From the NCBI GenBank assembly GCA_007116155.1, contig SKJC01000010.1:1-58813 (forward strand): a DNA stretch of 58,813 bases, read 5' to 3'. The notes below the pieces were generated by a model. That model searched no databases. It was not told where the DNA came from and saw nothing but the letters and a program-made list of their open reading frames with translations. The stretch comes from Candidatus Babeliaceae bacterium (GTDB taxonomy: Bacteria > Babelota > Babeliae > Babelales > Babelaceae). The position numbers and the translations under genes are program-made. Below, piece after piece: positions 34,397-42,656 of the stretch. The first letter of the stretch is position 1. Every line of letters begins with the position of its first letter.

Positions 34397-35197
34397 ATGA
34401 AAAACTTCCCCCATCGGTCTACATTCTGGCAAATTGTAACCCTTATCATGCATGTCTCAACGGCTTCTGGCTATACCATAGTACCGACCATCCTTGAGAC
34501 CGCACGTCCCTTTCCAGGAATTATACCCTATGCTCAAATATCTACACAAATTGCTGCATCTATTGGAGCATATATTAAAACACAAAAATTCTTACGCACC
34601 CCATCAAGTTTTTTTGAAGGAACAATACAAAAAACATTTTCAAACAATATCGCCATCGCGGGCCACTGCAATATGTCCAACCCTAATACACCTTTACCTC
34701 ATGTTACTAATCAAGTAGGCCTTATTGGTGGATATACAAAAACAATAACAACAACAACCGATCTCGACTTTATTAATATTTTTGGATATTTCGGTATTAC
34801 CTGCACATCAAAACTAAAAAATATATGGTTCTTGCCCCTTGGCATAGCCTGCGAATGGGGTATATACGATTGGCTAACTATTGGCCTACATGAAACCTTT
34901 TTTTTACCTTGTTCATCTGACGCCCTTCAACAAAACATTCTTGCATACTGCTATGCGGATCATATAATCCGCGGCGCTTGCGCCCTCTGTGGCCTTAGCC
35001 ATACATATCAGACAAGCACCTCAAAAGAGCACGGCTGGCAAGCGCTAACGCTCCACGCCTCTGTATCATTTGATCTAGCAAGCCTACCTGAACCAAACAT
35101 GCCCACAATAGCAATATATATAGACTATGCACTTGCTAAAAAAGCAGCAATACAAGCACAGCACCGATTAGGATTATCCTGCTCATATACATTTTGA
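34397..35197 (+). CDS. Putative outer-membrane beta-barrel protein
   Basis: A 266-residue exported protein, family not recognised. Signal peptide about 1-25 (ending STASG). The rest alternates short amphipathic strands with Gly/Ser/Thr turns (QVGLIGGYTKTITTTTDLDF, NIFGYFGITC, TIGLHETFFLP) and ends with a phenylalanine after an amphipathic strand (HRLGLSCSYTF). This is the classic C-terminal signal for BAM-assembled outer-membrane barrels and supports a Gram-negative envelope. Its 3' end overlaps the convergent gene at 35125 by 73 bases. It is divergent from grpE, and no strong ribosome-binding site is visible. Confidence 0.65.
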   Translation: MKNFPHRSTFWQIVTLIMHVSTASGYTIVPTILETARPFPGIIPYAQISTQIAASIGAYIKTQKFLRTPSSFFEGTIQKTFSNNIAIAGHCNMSNPNTPLPHVTNQVGLIGGYTKTITTTTDLDFINIFGYFGITCTSKLKNIWFLPLGIACEWGIYDWLTIGLHETFFLPCSSDALQQNILAYCYADHIIRGACALCGLSHTYQTSTSKEHGWQALTLHASVSFDLASLPEPNMPTIAIYIDYALAKKAAIQAQHRLGLSCSYTF

Positions 35198-35619
35198 GCA
35201 TTTGGCATTAAAAGCTCGAATACATCTTGAATCGTTTTAAAAAAACAAGCAATACGCTTTTCCATAAGCGTTTTTTCTTTACAACTATTTTCAAATGAGT
35301 CACGCATGGCAGCAAAATAATTCGCCAACAAAACAGTTTCTGTTCGATCCAAATCATCATATCCGAGCAATTCAACAAGAACTTTTAATGTAGACTGAGC
35401 ATAAAAAAAACAATCCCCTTCAAAATCTTTGCGTAAATCTTTTGTAATACGACATGCATTCAGCAAATCAAAAACCTCCCACAAGGAAAGAATAGACCCA
35501 CGTGCCTCTTGAAGCAATACCTCTGAGGATGGAACATCATCAATAGACCAGACTGGAAAAGAAAAAACTAAAGAAAAAACAACACACCCACATAAAAAAC
35601 TTCTGTATGCTCTCATCAT
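35125..35619 (-). CDS. Small secreted cysteine-containing helical protein
   Basis: A 164-residue exported protein of unknown function. Signal peptide about 1-25 (MMRAYRSFLCGCVVFSLVFSFPVWS). The mature part is predicted helical and carries several cysteines (NACRIT, EGDCFFY, NSCKEK, IACFFK and a CCAC near the C-terminus) that could form disulphides outside the cytoplasm. Its C-terminal 24 codons lie antisense to the end of the barrel protein gene at 34397. No ribosome-binding site stronger than GGGGAAATAAG is seen before the ATG ATG start. Confidence 0.62.
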   Translation of the reverse strand: MMRAYRSFLCGCVVFSLVFSFPVWSIDDVPSSEVLLQEARGSILSLWEVFDLLNACRITKDLRKDFEGDCFFYAQSTLKVLVELLGYDDLDRTETVLLANYFAAMRDSFENSCKEKTLMEKRIACFFKTIQDVFELLMPNAQNVYEQDNPNRCCACIAAFLASA

Positions 35620-35720
35620 CTTATTTCCCCTATATATATTACTTTATTATTGCATAATATATAATATTTATTCAAGATATAAAAAACATACTGAGCAAAA
35701 CAAGTGATTAGCGCACCAGT

Positions 35721-35764
35721 AAAAAACCATGGCTGGCTCTAAAAAACTTCTCAGAGCCAGCCAT
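35721..35764 (-). terminator. Terminator after tsf-frr
   Basis: A perfect 12-bp stem (35729-35740 with 35753-35764), a 12-nt loop, and on the minus strand GG followed by six T. It lies about 30 bases past the frr stop. Confidence 0.9.
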
Positions 35765-35791
35765 GAATAACAACGAAAAACGGAATATTTT

Positions 35792-36385
35792 CTATACCGA
35801 TCGGACTTCTTTTTCCTTACGCTCTGCAGCATTCTCGGCTTTTTTTGTCATATCATCAGTTGCTTTTTGTAGCATTGTTTGAAGACGCTTGGCGATATCT
35901 TCTGATACACTCTTGTTCTTTTCAATATCGCGAATAAAATTATTAAACTCTTTTCGCTCATTGCGTATTGCAACACGACAATCTTCAAGTTTCTTATGCA
36001 ACGTTTTAACCAATTCATCACGACGAGAAAAACTCATTGGAGGAAGATTTAAGCGAATAATAACACCATCATTAGCCGGGGTCAAATTCAAATCCGACTG
36101 CGTAATAGCCTTCTCCACCGCATCAATGTTTGATTGATCCCATGGCTGAATACTAATAGTTTGAGCATCCGGCGTTGTTATGGTTGCTAAATCCTTTAAG
36201 CGCATCATACTGCCATAACAAGAAACCATTAAATCTTCGACCAAGGCCGGGTTTGCGCGGTTTGTACGCAACTTTAACAATTCACGCTCAAAATATTCTA
36301 CGTGTTGCTGCATTGTCTGACGGATAACATCATCTAACTTATTTGGCTGCTCAGCTGGAGAAAAAGAAATATCTAGCATATCCAT
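35792..36385 (-). CDS. frr: Ribosome recycling factor
   Basis: RRF (197 residues; the family norm is about 185), which splits post-termination ribosomes with EF-G. Conserved blocks: LRTNRANPALVEDLMVSCYG, DLATITTPDAQTISIQPWD, IEKAI-like VEKAITQSDLNLTPANDG, IRLNLPPMSFSRRDELVK and the C-terminal helix with RNERKEFNNFIRDIEKNKSVSEDI. It lies 16 bases after tsf on the same strand. pyrH, which usually sits between tsf and frr, is absent, as is rpsB upstream. Confidence 0.97.
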   Translation of the reverse strand: MDMLDISFSPAEQPNKLDDVIRQTMQQHVEYFERELLKLRTNRANPALVEDLMVSCYGSMMRLKDLATITTPDAQTISIQPWDQSNIDAVEKAITQSDLNLTPANDGVIIRLNLPPMSFSRRDELVKTLHKKLEDCRVAIRNERKEFNNFIRDIEKNKSVSEDIAKRLQTMLQKATDDMTKKAENAAERKEKEVRSV

Positions 36386-36401
36386 CCTTGTCTAAAAAAT
36401 C

Positions 36402-36998
36402 CTAGTTACCAACCTCAAAACGAACAAATCGACGAATCGCAATTTTTTCGCCCATCTTTGCAATAAGATCCTTGAGTAGATCTTCAATAGTAATTTTATC
36501 ATTCTTAATAAATGTCTGCTTTAATAAGCAAACTTCGCTATACAGCTTCTCGATTTTACCGGTAATAATAGAATCGATAATATGTGCAGGCTTACCAGAC
36601 GTAAGCAATTGCTCACGAAACACATCAGTTTCTTTTGCCAAGAAAGCCGAATCAAGCTCTTCTGGAGCAACACAGCGAGGATTCATTGCCGCAATGTGCA
36701 TTGCAACATCTTGTGCAAAATTTTTAACATCTTCGGTACGTGCCACAAAATCTGTTTCGCAATTAACTTCAATCAAAACACCAAGCTGTGAGCCAGCGTG
36801 AATATACGGCAAAATTAAACCTTGTTTTGTTGCGTTTCCAGAACGCTTTTCGGCAACAGCGGCCCCTTTTTTGCGCAATAATTCAATCGATTTTTCTACA
36901 TCGCCATCAGTTTCAATAAGCGCCTTTTTGCAATCCATCATGCCGATGCCAGTCTTATCACGCAACTGCTGAATAAGATCCAATGTTATTTTTCCCAT
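36402..36998 (-). CDS. tsf: Elongation factor Ts
   Basis: EF-Ts (198 residues), the guanine-nucleotide exchange factor for EF-Tu. The N-terminal UBA-like domain has IQQLRDKTGIGMMDCKKAL and SIELLRKKG; the Tu-contact sequence is NCETDFVARTEDVKNFA (the TDFV core). The start at 36998 has GAGG six bases upstream and gives the usual MGKITLDLI beginning; ORF starts further upstream are less likely. It is a short-form EF-Ts as in many bacteria. It is transcribed divergently from rplU, and its usual partner rpsB is missing from the neighbourhood. Confidence 0.97.
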   Translation of the reverse strand: MGKITLDLIQQLRDKTGIGMMDCKKALIETDGDVEKSIELLRKKGAAVAEKRSGNATKQGLILPYIHAGSQLGVLIEVNCETDFVARTEDVKNFAQDVAMHIAAMNPRCVAPEELDSAFLAKETDVFREQLLTSGKPAHIIDSIITGKIEKLYSEVCLLKQTFIKNDKITIEDLLKDLIAKMGEKIAIRRFVRFEVGN

Positions 36999-37070
36999 AT
37001 ACATCCTCGTAGGGTAATTCAACACTTCTCTCGTCTTTATATAAAACGAGAAGTTTATACGATGCCTTTA

Positions 37071-37099
37071 GTTTGCCAAAAAGCCTACTTTTGGTAAAC
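37071..37099 (+). promoter_or_regulatory. Inverted repeat between tsf and rplU
   Basis: 11-bp arms (37071-37081 and 37089-37099) with one G-T mismatch and a 7-nt spacer in the divergent intergenic region. It could be an operator or a leader hairpin for L21. No T tract follows, so it is not a standard terminator. Confidence 0.35.
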
Positions 37100-37184
37100 T
37101 TTAGACTTGTATCTTAGGTGGCAGAATTGAGCCCTGTTGTCCAATAGTTATTATCCATATCTTCATGTTTCAGGATTACGATCA

Positions 37185-37514
37185 ATGAATCAAACATTAC
37201 CATTTAATCGCTATGCGATTTTCCAAACCGGCGGAAAACAATATCAAGCGCTTGAAGGCAAAACTATAGCAATTGAAAAGCTTGATCTCCAAGACGGCGC
37301 AGAGGTTGTTTTTAACGATGTCTTACTACGACGCACCGATGAAAAAAACGTTGAAGTTGGCACACCATTTGTTTCAACTCCCGTAAAAGCTGTGATCTTA
37401 AAACAGATCAAAGGCCCTAAAGTAATCATCTTCCATTTTAAACGTCGCAAACGTATTCACAAAGAAAAAGGCCATCGTCAACCACAAACAATCATCCGCA
37501 TTACGTCAATTTAA
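37185..37514 (+). CDS. rplU: 50S ribosomal protein L21
   Basis: L21 (109 residues). Family features: YAIFQTGGKQYQALEGKTI at the start, the middle strand FNDVLLRR, VGTPFV, and the basic C-terminus KVIIFHFKRRKRIHKEKGHRQPQTIIRITSI that binds 23S rRNA. The ATG at 37185 is preceded by AGGA nine bases upstream; a TTG at 37137 would add an unrelated leader. Usually followed by rpmA (L27) in bacteria, but here a strong terminator and a secreted GNAT gene follow. Confidence 0.96.
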   Translation: MNQTLPFNRYAIFQTGGKQYQALEGKTIAIEKLDLQDGAEVVFNDVLLRRTDEKNVEVGTPFVSTPVKAVILKQIKGPKVIIFHFKRRKRIHKEKGHRQPQTIIRITSI

Positions 37515-37520
37515 AAATAA

Positions 37521-37570
37521 AAAAGAACACGGCATCTAGTTAAAAGATTTTAGATGCCGTGTTCTTTTTT
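37521..37570 (+). terminator. Terminator after rplU
   Basis: A perfect 18-bp stem (37521-37538 with 37551-37568), a 12-nt loop and a terminal T run. It insulates rplU from the GNAT genes downstream. Confidence 0.93.
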
Positions 37571-37646
37571 ATTTTCCTTTTTATTTTTTTATATTCTGTT
37601 ATGATATTTTATACTTAAAAATAGTTACTACTTCTTCAAGAAAGTC

Positions 37647-38243
37647 ATGTATATGAAAATAAACATAATATGGATGATCGCTCTAACGATCTTTTTTCAA
37701 AAAAACAGCATCCTAGGAATGCAAAACAATACACTTGAAAGAACAACGAACACATGCCAAAGCATTTTCGATGAACAAGAAAAAATAGAGATAAAAAAAG
37801 TTCTACCAATGAATTTGCAAGATATAAGAAATTGTGCCGATATTGTCTCTACTGAAAAAAACAATCGATATATATTTCCTTTTCTCACAGAACAGCAGAT
37901 TTTAAATTATATACTCCCCGTTCCTCAATCAAGGAATAGCACTCTTTGGAAAACAACAACCAATGAAACAATTGTAGCAACCGCTGTCTCCTCGGAAGAA
38001 AACAAAAATACACATGTTGAAATATTAGCCGTAAAAGTCGATAAACATCAGCAAGGCTTTGGATCAAAATTACTCCGCCATATAATGGAATACGCAAAAG
38101 AAAGAGCTCAAACCATAACAATAACCGTAGATACAAAAAATGAACCCGCTAAAAATTTATACACTAAGCTTGGCTTCAAAATCGAAAAAAATTATGGGGA
38201 TGAACTGCAGCTATACAAATATACCTACCCAAAAGAAATATAA
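37647..38243 (+). CDS. Secreted GNAT-family N-acetyltransferase
   Basis: A 198-residue exported GNAT. Signal peptide about 1-24 from the ATG at 37647 or the ATG two codons later. Acetyl-CoA motif A is VEILAVKVDKHQQGFGSKLL (Q-x-G-F-G) and motif B is AKNLYTKLGF. A shared N-terminal element ADIVSTEKNNRYIFPFLTEQQILNYI resembles CISILSKRENSVRICPLMNPKQIQKFI in the next gene, showing that the two belong to one subfamily. The acceptor is unknown. See the copy at 2805 for why export matters. Confidence 0.83.
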   Translation: MYMKINIIWMIALTIFFQKNSILGMQNNTLERTTNTCQSIFDEQEKIEIKKVLPMNLQDIRNCADIVSTEKNNRYIFPFLTEQQILNYILPVPQSRNSTLWKTTTNETIVATAVSSEENKNTHVEILAVKVDKHQQGFGSKLLRHIMEYAKERAQTITITVDTKNEPAKNLYTKLGFKIEKNYGDELQLYKYTYPKEI

Positions 38244-38519
38244 CTGTTTTTATAATCACAAAATCGATTCTAATTGTTTATCTCCACGACATATACCTCA
38301 CGTTTCTGTTGTATAATCAAGCAAATGAGATAAAAAGGTTTTTTCACCTTCTATTTTCCAAAATCGTAATCGCGCACTATCAAGGCATTAAACCAAAACA
38401 ACAAAAAGCCTAGTTAACAACCAAACCAGCCAAACAAAATTGTCCCATCAATTTTTTGTCTTTTTTTAAAATTTCTACTATAATATATTTATAATATAAT
38501 AAAAATATAAAGGATTACC

Positions 38520-39086
38520 ATGAACAAACAAACAAAAATAACGCTTTTCCTTATTTGTATGCAAACAAGTCTTTTTGCTACAAAAGAAACAAAGCTATTT
38601 GAAAAAGTCACAAGCACGCAAACCGAAGAAATTAACTCTTGTATTTCTATTCTTTCAAAAAGAGAAAATAGCGTGCGCATTTGCCCGCTTATGAATCCAA
38701 AACAAATACAAAAATTTATAAACCAAGCTACTAAAACAAAAAGCTCATCACTTTGGATTCAAAGAAACAATGCCCATCAGGTTGTAGCATTTGCTCTTTG
38801 CGACCACTCTCAGAATAATCAAAAAAGTAGCTCAACGCATATTCACGCTGTTGCCGTAGATCCCGAGCAAAAACGACAAGGATTTGGCAAACAACTCATG
38901 CTAAACTTACTAGCCAACCTAAAAAAGCTGTCTCCATCAATAACCCTTACTGTAGAATATAACAATGAAGCTGCAAAAAAACTGTATGAAAAAGTAGGCT
39001 TTATTTCCTCGCCGAACAAAGACAAAACATTTATAGCATATAGCTATGGTCGCAAGCAGATACAAAAAAATCCTTCTGCAAAATAA
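38520..39086 (+). CDS. Secreted GNAT-family N-acetyltransferase
   Basis: A 188-residue exported GNAT with signal peptide about 1-20 (MNKQTKITLFLICMQTSLFA). Motif A IHAVAVDPEQKRQGFGKQLM contains the R-Q-G-F-G loop; motif B is AKKLYEKVGF. Good TATAAT-like boxes lie in the AT-rich 60 bases upstream, and AAAGGA precedes the ATG, so it probably has its own promoter despite following another GNAT gene. It is paralogous to the genes at 2805 and 37647. Its 3' end is five bases from the convergent TrkA-type gene. Confidence 0.84.
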   Translation: MNKQTKITLFLICMQTSLFATKETKLFEKVTSTQTEEINSCISILSKRENSVRICPLMNPKQIQKFINQATKTKSSSLWIQRNNAHQVVAFALCDHSQNNQKSSSTHIHAVAVDPEQKRQGFGKQLMLNLLANLKKLSPSITLTVEYNNEAAKKLYEKVGFISSPNKDKTFIAYSYGRKQIQKNPSAK

Positions 39087-39090
39087 TCAA

Positions 39091-39744
39091 TTACAGCTCT
39101 AACAGTCGCTCAAGCTGCTTGTTTTCGCCAAAAACAACTAATATATCACCCTCTTCTATTTTATAATCAGGGGAAAGTGGCAACACCTGATCTTCAATCT
39201 CTTTTCCCAAGAGCGTAACCTCATAATTAGTTACTAATTCAAGATCTTGTACTGTCTGATCGACAAAACGAGCAGGAACCCTAAGTGGCGTAACCGAATA
39301 ATGGTCCGTCACGCGCACGAACGTTTCATCACTAAAACAGAGCTTATCAGCCAAGCGACGACCAGTCTCTTGTTCTGGAAGCACCACATGATCAGCGCCC
39401 ACCAATTCTAAAATTTCTCGATGAATCGAAGTTGTAGAACAAACTATAATATTTGAAATTTTTAATTTATTTTTGAGCAACGCTGTAATCAAAACTGACT
39501 GAGTAAAATCTTCGCCAATCGCAACAATTACCGTTTCAAACTCATCAACTCCTACACTACGCAAGGACTCTTCATTAGTTATATGTAGACACAACGCCTG
39601 GGTAACCTGATCCTTAATGCGATCAATAATAGATTCATCGCTATCAATAGCGAGCACATCCATACCATGCGAAACTAATGTTTGACACACATTTAAGCCA
39701 AATTGACCAATACCAATGACACAAAAATTTGTTGATCGTTTCAT
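39091..39744 (-). CDS. Potassium uptake regulatory subunit (KtrA/TrkA-type RCK protein)
   Basis: A 217-residue cytoplasmic RCK protein that gates the K+ channel subunit encoded upstream in response to bound nucleotide. The N-terminal Rossmann fold has VIGIGQFGLNVCQTL (GxGxxG) and a ribose-binding Asp at VLAIDSDESI. The C-terminal TrkA_C domain is about residues 140-217. Start: I prefer the ATG at 39744. A GTG at 39774 overlaps the preceding stop codon and would add ten residues. Length matches KtrA (about 220) rather than the doubled TrkA (about 460). Confidence 0.92.
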   Translation of the reverse strand: MKRSTNFCVIGIGQFGLNVCQTLVSHGMDVLAIDSDESIIDRIKDQVTQALCLHITNEESLRSVGVDEFETVIVAIGEDFTQSVLITALLKNKLKISNIIVCSTTSIHREILELVGADHVVLPEQETGRRLADKLCFSDETFVRVTDHYSVTPLRVPARFVDQTVQDLELVTNYEVTLLGKEIEDQVLPLSPDYKIEEGDILVVFGENKQLERLLEL

Positions 39745-39773
39745 AACAAATAAATTCCTTGTAATAATTTCCA

Positions 39774-41156
39774 CTAACTCATGGAGAATGTTTCTTCAGG
39801 ATATTTAAAATGGACACGCTCCCGTTTCTGTTTGATTGCTAACAAAAGCGAAAGCGAATTAAGTCGACCAATAATCATTCCAACGGTCAACAAAAGCTGC
39901 CCTGCGCGCGTCATTGAAACAAATGATCCCACCGAAATACCACGATTGGCGATCGCAGAAACACTTTCAAATATAATATGAACAAATGAGGTTGTGGTAG
40001 ATCCCTCTGAAACCAATACCATAAAAATCATGGTGACCAACCACAATAAATAAATAGATAAAAATGCCAATGTTACCAATACCTGTTCTTTTGGTATTCT
40101 ACGCTTAAAAAGTTCTACGTTTTCACGGCCAGAAACAATAGATTTAATAGATGCTAAGGAAAGCGCTAAGGTCGTAATTTTCAAACCAGAACCACCACCA
40201 ACTGACCCCGGAGACGAACCTAACAGACAAAAGACCATGGTCACAAAAAAAGCAACCTGAGAAAGCTGCAAGAAATTAAAGGTAGAAAAACCACAACTAC
40301 GATACGAAAATCCATTCATAAGCACAATTGATAGACGATCAAACCAGTGATATTCCCCAAGCGTCTTCCATTCAGCAATCAAAAGAAATGTCGCCAAAAT
40401 AACCGTCAAAAGAGGCATATATACCAATATCATTTTACTCTGGAGCGAAAAGCGATAGCGCGGCCCCGATCGCTTAAAAAACAAGCCGGAAAACCAAAGT
40501 ATACATTCATACAATGGTACAAAACCGAAACTTCCTAGCGCGATAAGCAACGTAGTTACAATCATAAAAACACGATTCGTAACAAAGAACGAAAATGGTT
40601 CAGAAAAAATGGAGACCCCAAAATTACAATATGAGGAAACACTGTGAAATAACGCGGCAAACCAACGCGGTTCACCCAACGCAGAAACATCTTTTAAAGA
40701 AAAATATAAAATACCTGCACCAATAATCTCTACCAGGAAAGAGAAACAGACCACAAACTGAATAATTTTTTTACTATACAACCAATTTGAAGACCATTGT
40801 TGCAAGTCAAATTGTTGTCCTGTTATCAAATGCGTACGCATTCGAACATTTTTAAACAAACCAAGAATAGGAACAAACAATGTCAACAAACCAAGGCCGC
40901 CCAACTGCATAAGACAGAGAATCACCAATTTTCCCCAAAAGGAAAACGACGCCAAGGGTATCGACATAAAGCCCGTGGTAGAAACAGCAGAAGCGGAAAC
41001 AAAAAAAGCATCCCACCAGGATATAACAAATGAGCCACTCCGCGAAAAGGGTAACGCTAAAAAAAACATTCCTACAAAAATCAACAACAAAAATGATGCT
41101 ATGATAATACGCGCAGGAGTTATTAATGCTGTTTTTTTAGGCAATATCGCCTCCAT
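39774..41156 (-). CDS. Potassium transporter membrane subunit (KtrB/TrkH family)
   Basis: A 460-residue K+ translocating subunit with the four M1-P-M2 repeats of the TrkH/KtrB superfamily. Filter-like glycines are visible in SAVSTTGF, SSYCNFGVS, FSYRSCGFST and SAIANRGISVG. The start at 41156 has AAGG six bases upstream and gives MEAILPKKTALITPARII before the first helix; the TTG at 41207 is weaker. It forms a two-gene unit with the RCK subunit (30 bases downstream) and lies 76 bases after glyS on the same strand. The system takes up K+, probably coupled to Na+ in the KtrAB manner. Confidence 0.93.
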   Translation of the reverse strand: MEAILPKKTALITPARIIIASFLLLIFVGMFFLALPFSRSGSFVISWWDAFFVSASAVSTTGFMSIPLASFSFWGKLVILCLMQLGGLGLLTLFVPILGLFKNVRMRTHLITGQQFDLQQWSSNWLYSKKIIQFVVCFSFLVEIIGAGILYFSLKDVSALGEPRWFAALFHSVSSYCNFGVSIFSEPFSFFVTNRVFMIVTTLLIALGSFGFVPLYECILWFSGLFFKRSGPRYRFSLQSKMILVYMPLLTVILATFLLIAEWKTLGEYHWFDRLSIVLMNGFSYRSCGFSTFNFLQLSQVAFFVTMVFCLLGSSPGSVGGGSGLKITTLALSLASIKSIVSGRENVELFKRRIPKEQVLVTLAFLSIYLLWLVTMIFMVLVSEGSTTTSFVHIIFESVSAIANRGISVGSFVSMTRAGQLLLTVGMIIGRLNSLSLLLAIKQKRERVHFKYPEETFSMS

Positions 41157-41232
41157 GGTGAACCTTTGGTTCCTTTCCAAATATTTTAATGAATCAAAGC
41201 TTTGCAATTTTTCTAACTAGGGTCAAGCGTAG

Positions 41233-42549
41233 TTATTTCCACATAAGCGCAGTACGCAAATAGAGCCCTATTTGATCCATTGCAATACGTTCTTGCTGCA
41301 TACTATCTCGATGCCGTATCGTTACTGCTCCATCAGTCTCACTTTGATAATCATAGGTAAAGCAGAATGGCGTACCAATCTCATCATGACGCCGATATCG
41401 CTTTCCAATAGAGCCAGAAGCATCATACTGCACCTCAATGCCTTCCCCCTGCAAATCTTTTGCTAGCCGAGCAAATGGTTCACCAAGACTCTCAACCAAT
41501 GGAAAAAGCCCTGCTTTAATAGGAGCAATAACAGGATGTAATCGCAAAACAGTTCTGGTTTCTTTCTCCAGTTGTTCTTGTACATACGCGTCAAATAACA
41601 ACGTTAAAAATAGACGATCGACACCAACGGAACATTCAACAACATCTGGGATAAAGGACTGTTTAGTACTCTCATCAAACACTGAAAGCTCTTTGCCTGA
41701 GTGCTTGCTGTGCTGTGTTAAATCATAATTTCCTCGATGAGCAATTCCTTCTAGCTCTTTCCAGCCAAATGGAAAAAGATACTCAACATCTGAAGTAGCA
41801 GAAGAATAGTGTGATAATTCATCGGTCTCATGGTCTCTAAGCCGTAAACGCTCTGAGGTTATACCAATGCGCGTAAAAAATGAAAGTCGTTCTGCCCGCC
41901 AAAAATCAAAGAGCTCTTTAGATTGCTCACGCGTGCAGAAAAATTCCATTTCCATCTGTTCAAATTCACGCATCCGGAATAAAAACTGCTTAGGCGTAAT
42001 CTCATTTCTAAATGCTTTACCCAACTGTGCAACACCGAATGGAATCTTTACCCGGCTGCTTGAAAAAATATTTTTAAAATTAACAAAAATACTTTGCGCT
42101 GTTTCTGGCCGTAAATATGCTACTGAAGCCTGTTCAACAGATGCACCTAAATTAGTCTTAAACATCATGTGAAATTCGCGCGACTCCGACCATTCTTTTT
42201 TGCCACAGCGCGCACAGGCCTTTTCAAGATCAACATCATCAGTTCTGAAACGAGCATTGCAAGCCTTACATTCAACAAGCGGATCATGGAAATTCTCTAC
42301 ATGTCCTGACGCTGCCCACATCGCCTCATTGCCAAGCAACGCACCATCAAAAAATACAATATCGTAGGGCAGCTGTTTTAAAGACCGCTTCCAAGCTTGA
42401 CGAATATTCTCTTTCATAAGCGTACCAAGCGGCCCGCTATCATAGACCCCATTCAAACCGTTATAAATATCAGCCGTCTGAAAAATAAATCCACGACGCT
42501 TACAAAGGGCAACAATATTTTCAAGCGTTACCGCTGTATTGGCCATCAT
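41233..42549 (-). CDS. glyS: Glycyl-tRNA synthetase, homodimeric type
   Basis: A 438-residue class II GlyRS of the single-chain alpha2 type (as in Gram-positives, archaea and eukaryotes) rather than the alpha2beta2 type of most proteobacteria. Visible: FIFQTADIYNGLNGVYDSGPLG near the N-terminus, motif 2 as FRNEITPKQFLFRMREFEQMEMEFF, motif 3 with SVGVDRLFL, a CKAC...CARC zinc-like knuckle (about 80-105) and an anticodon-binding domain at the C-terminus. AGGAG precedes the ATG at 42549. This GlyRS type is informative for placing the organism outside standard proteobacteria. Confidence 0.95.
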   Translation of the reverse strand: MMANTAVTLENIVALCKRRGFIFQTADIYNGLNGVYDSGPLGTLMKENIRQAWKRSLKQLPYDIVFFDGALLGNEAMWAASGHVENFHDPLVECKACNARFRTDDVDLEKACARCGKKEWSESREFHMMFKTNLGASVEQASVAYLRPETAQSIFVNFKNIFSSSRVKIPFGVAQLGKAFRNEITPKQFLFRMREFEQMEMEFFCTREQSKELFDFWRAERLSFFTRIGITSERLRLRDHETDELSHYSSATSDVEYLFPFGWKELEGIAHRGNYDLTQHSKHSGKELSVFDESTKQSFIPDVVECSVGVDRLFLTLLFDAYVQEQLEKETRTVLRLHPVIAPIKAGLFPLVESLGEPFARLAKDLQGEGIEVQYDASGSIGKRYRRHDEIGTPFCFTYDYQSETDGAVTIRHRDSMQQERIAMDQIGLYLRTALMWK

Positions 42550-42593
42550 GAAGAGGTTCTCCTGCAACAAACAAAGGTTCAGATATTTTCTAT

Positions 42594-42610
42594 AGTTGAG
42601 TATAGTATAA
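42594..42610 (+). promoter_or_regulatory. Shared upstream motif before the HtrA-type protease gene
   Basis: A 17-bp sequence beginning AGTTGAGTA and ending AGTATAA, identical at 16 of 17 positions to one at 44444-44460 before tlyA. It includes a TATAGT/TATAAT-like -10 box 45-65 bases before the ATG. It may be a promoter class, but two copies is weak evidence. Confidence 0.35.
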
Positions 42611-42656
42611 AAAATTTATGAATCTTTTAATAGCAGACAGAATCAAAGGAGAATAG

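Noticed and set aside
37025-37053. A second imperfect inverted repeat (CTTCTC/GAGAAG) just upstream of tsf
   Set aside because: Short arms with bulges in an AT-rich leader; not distinguishable from chance.
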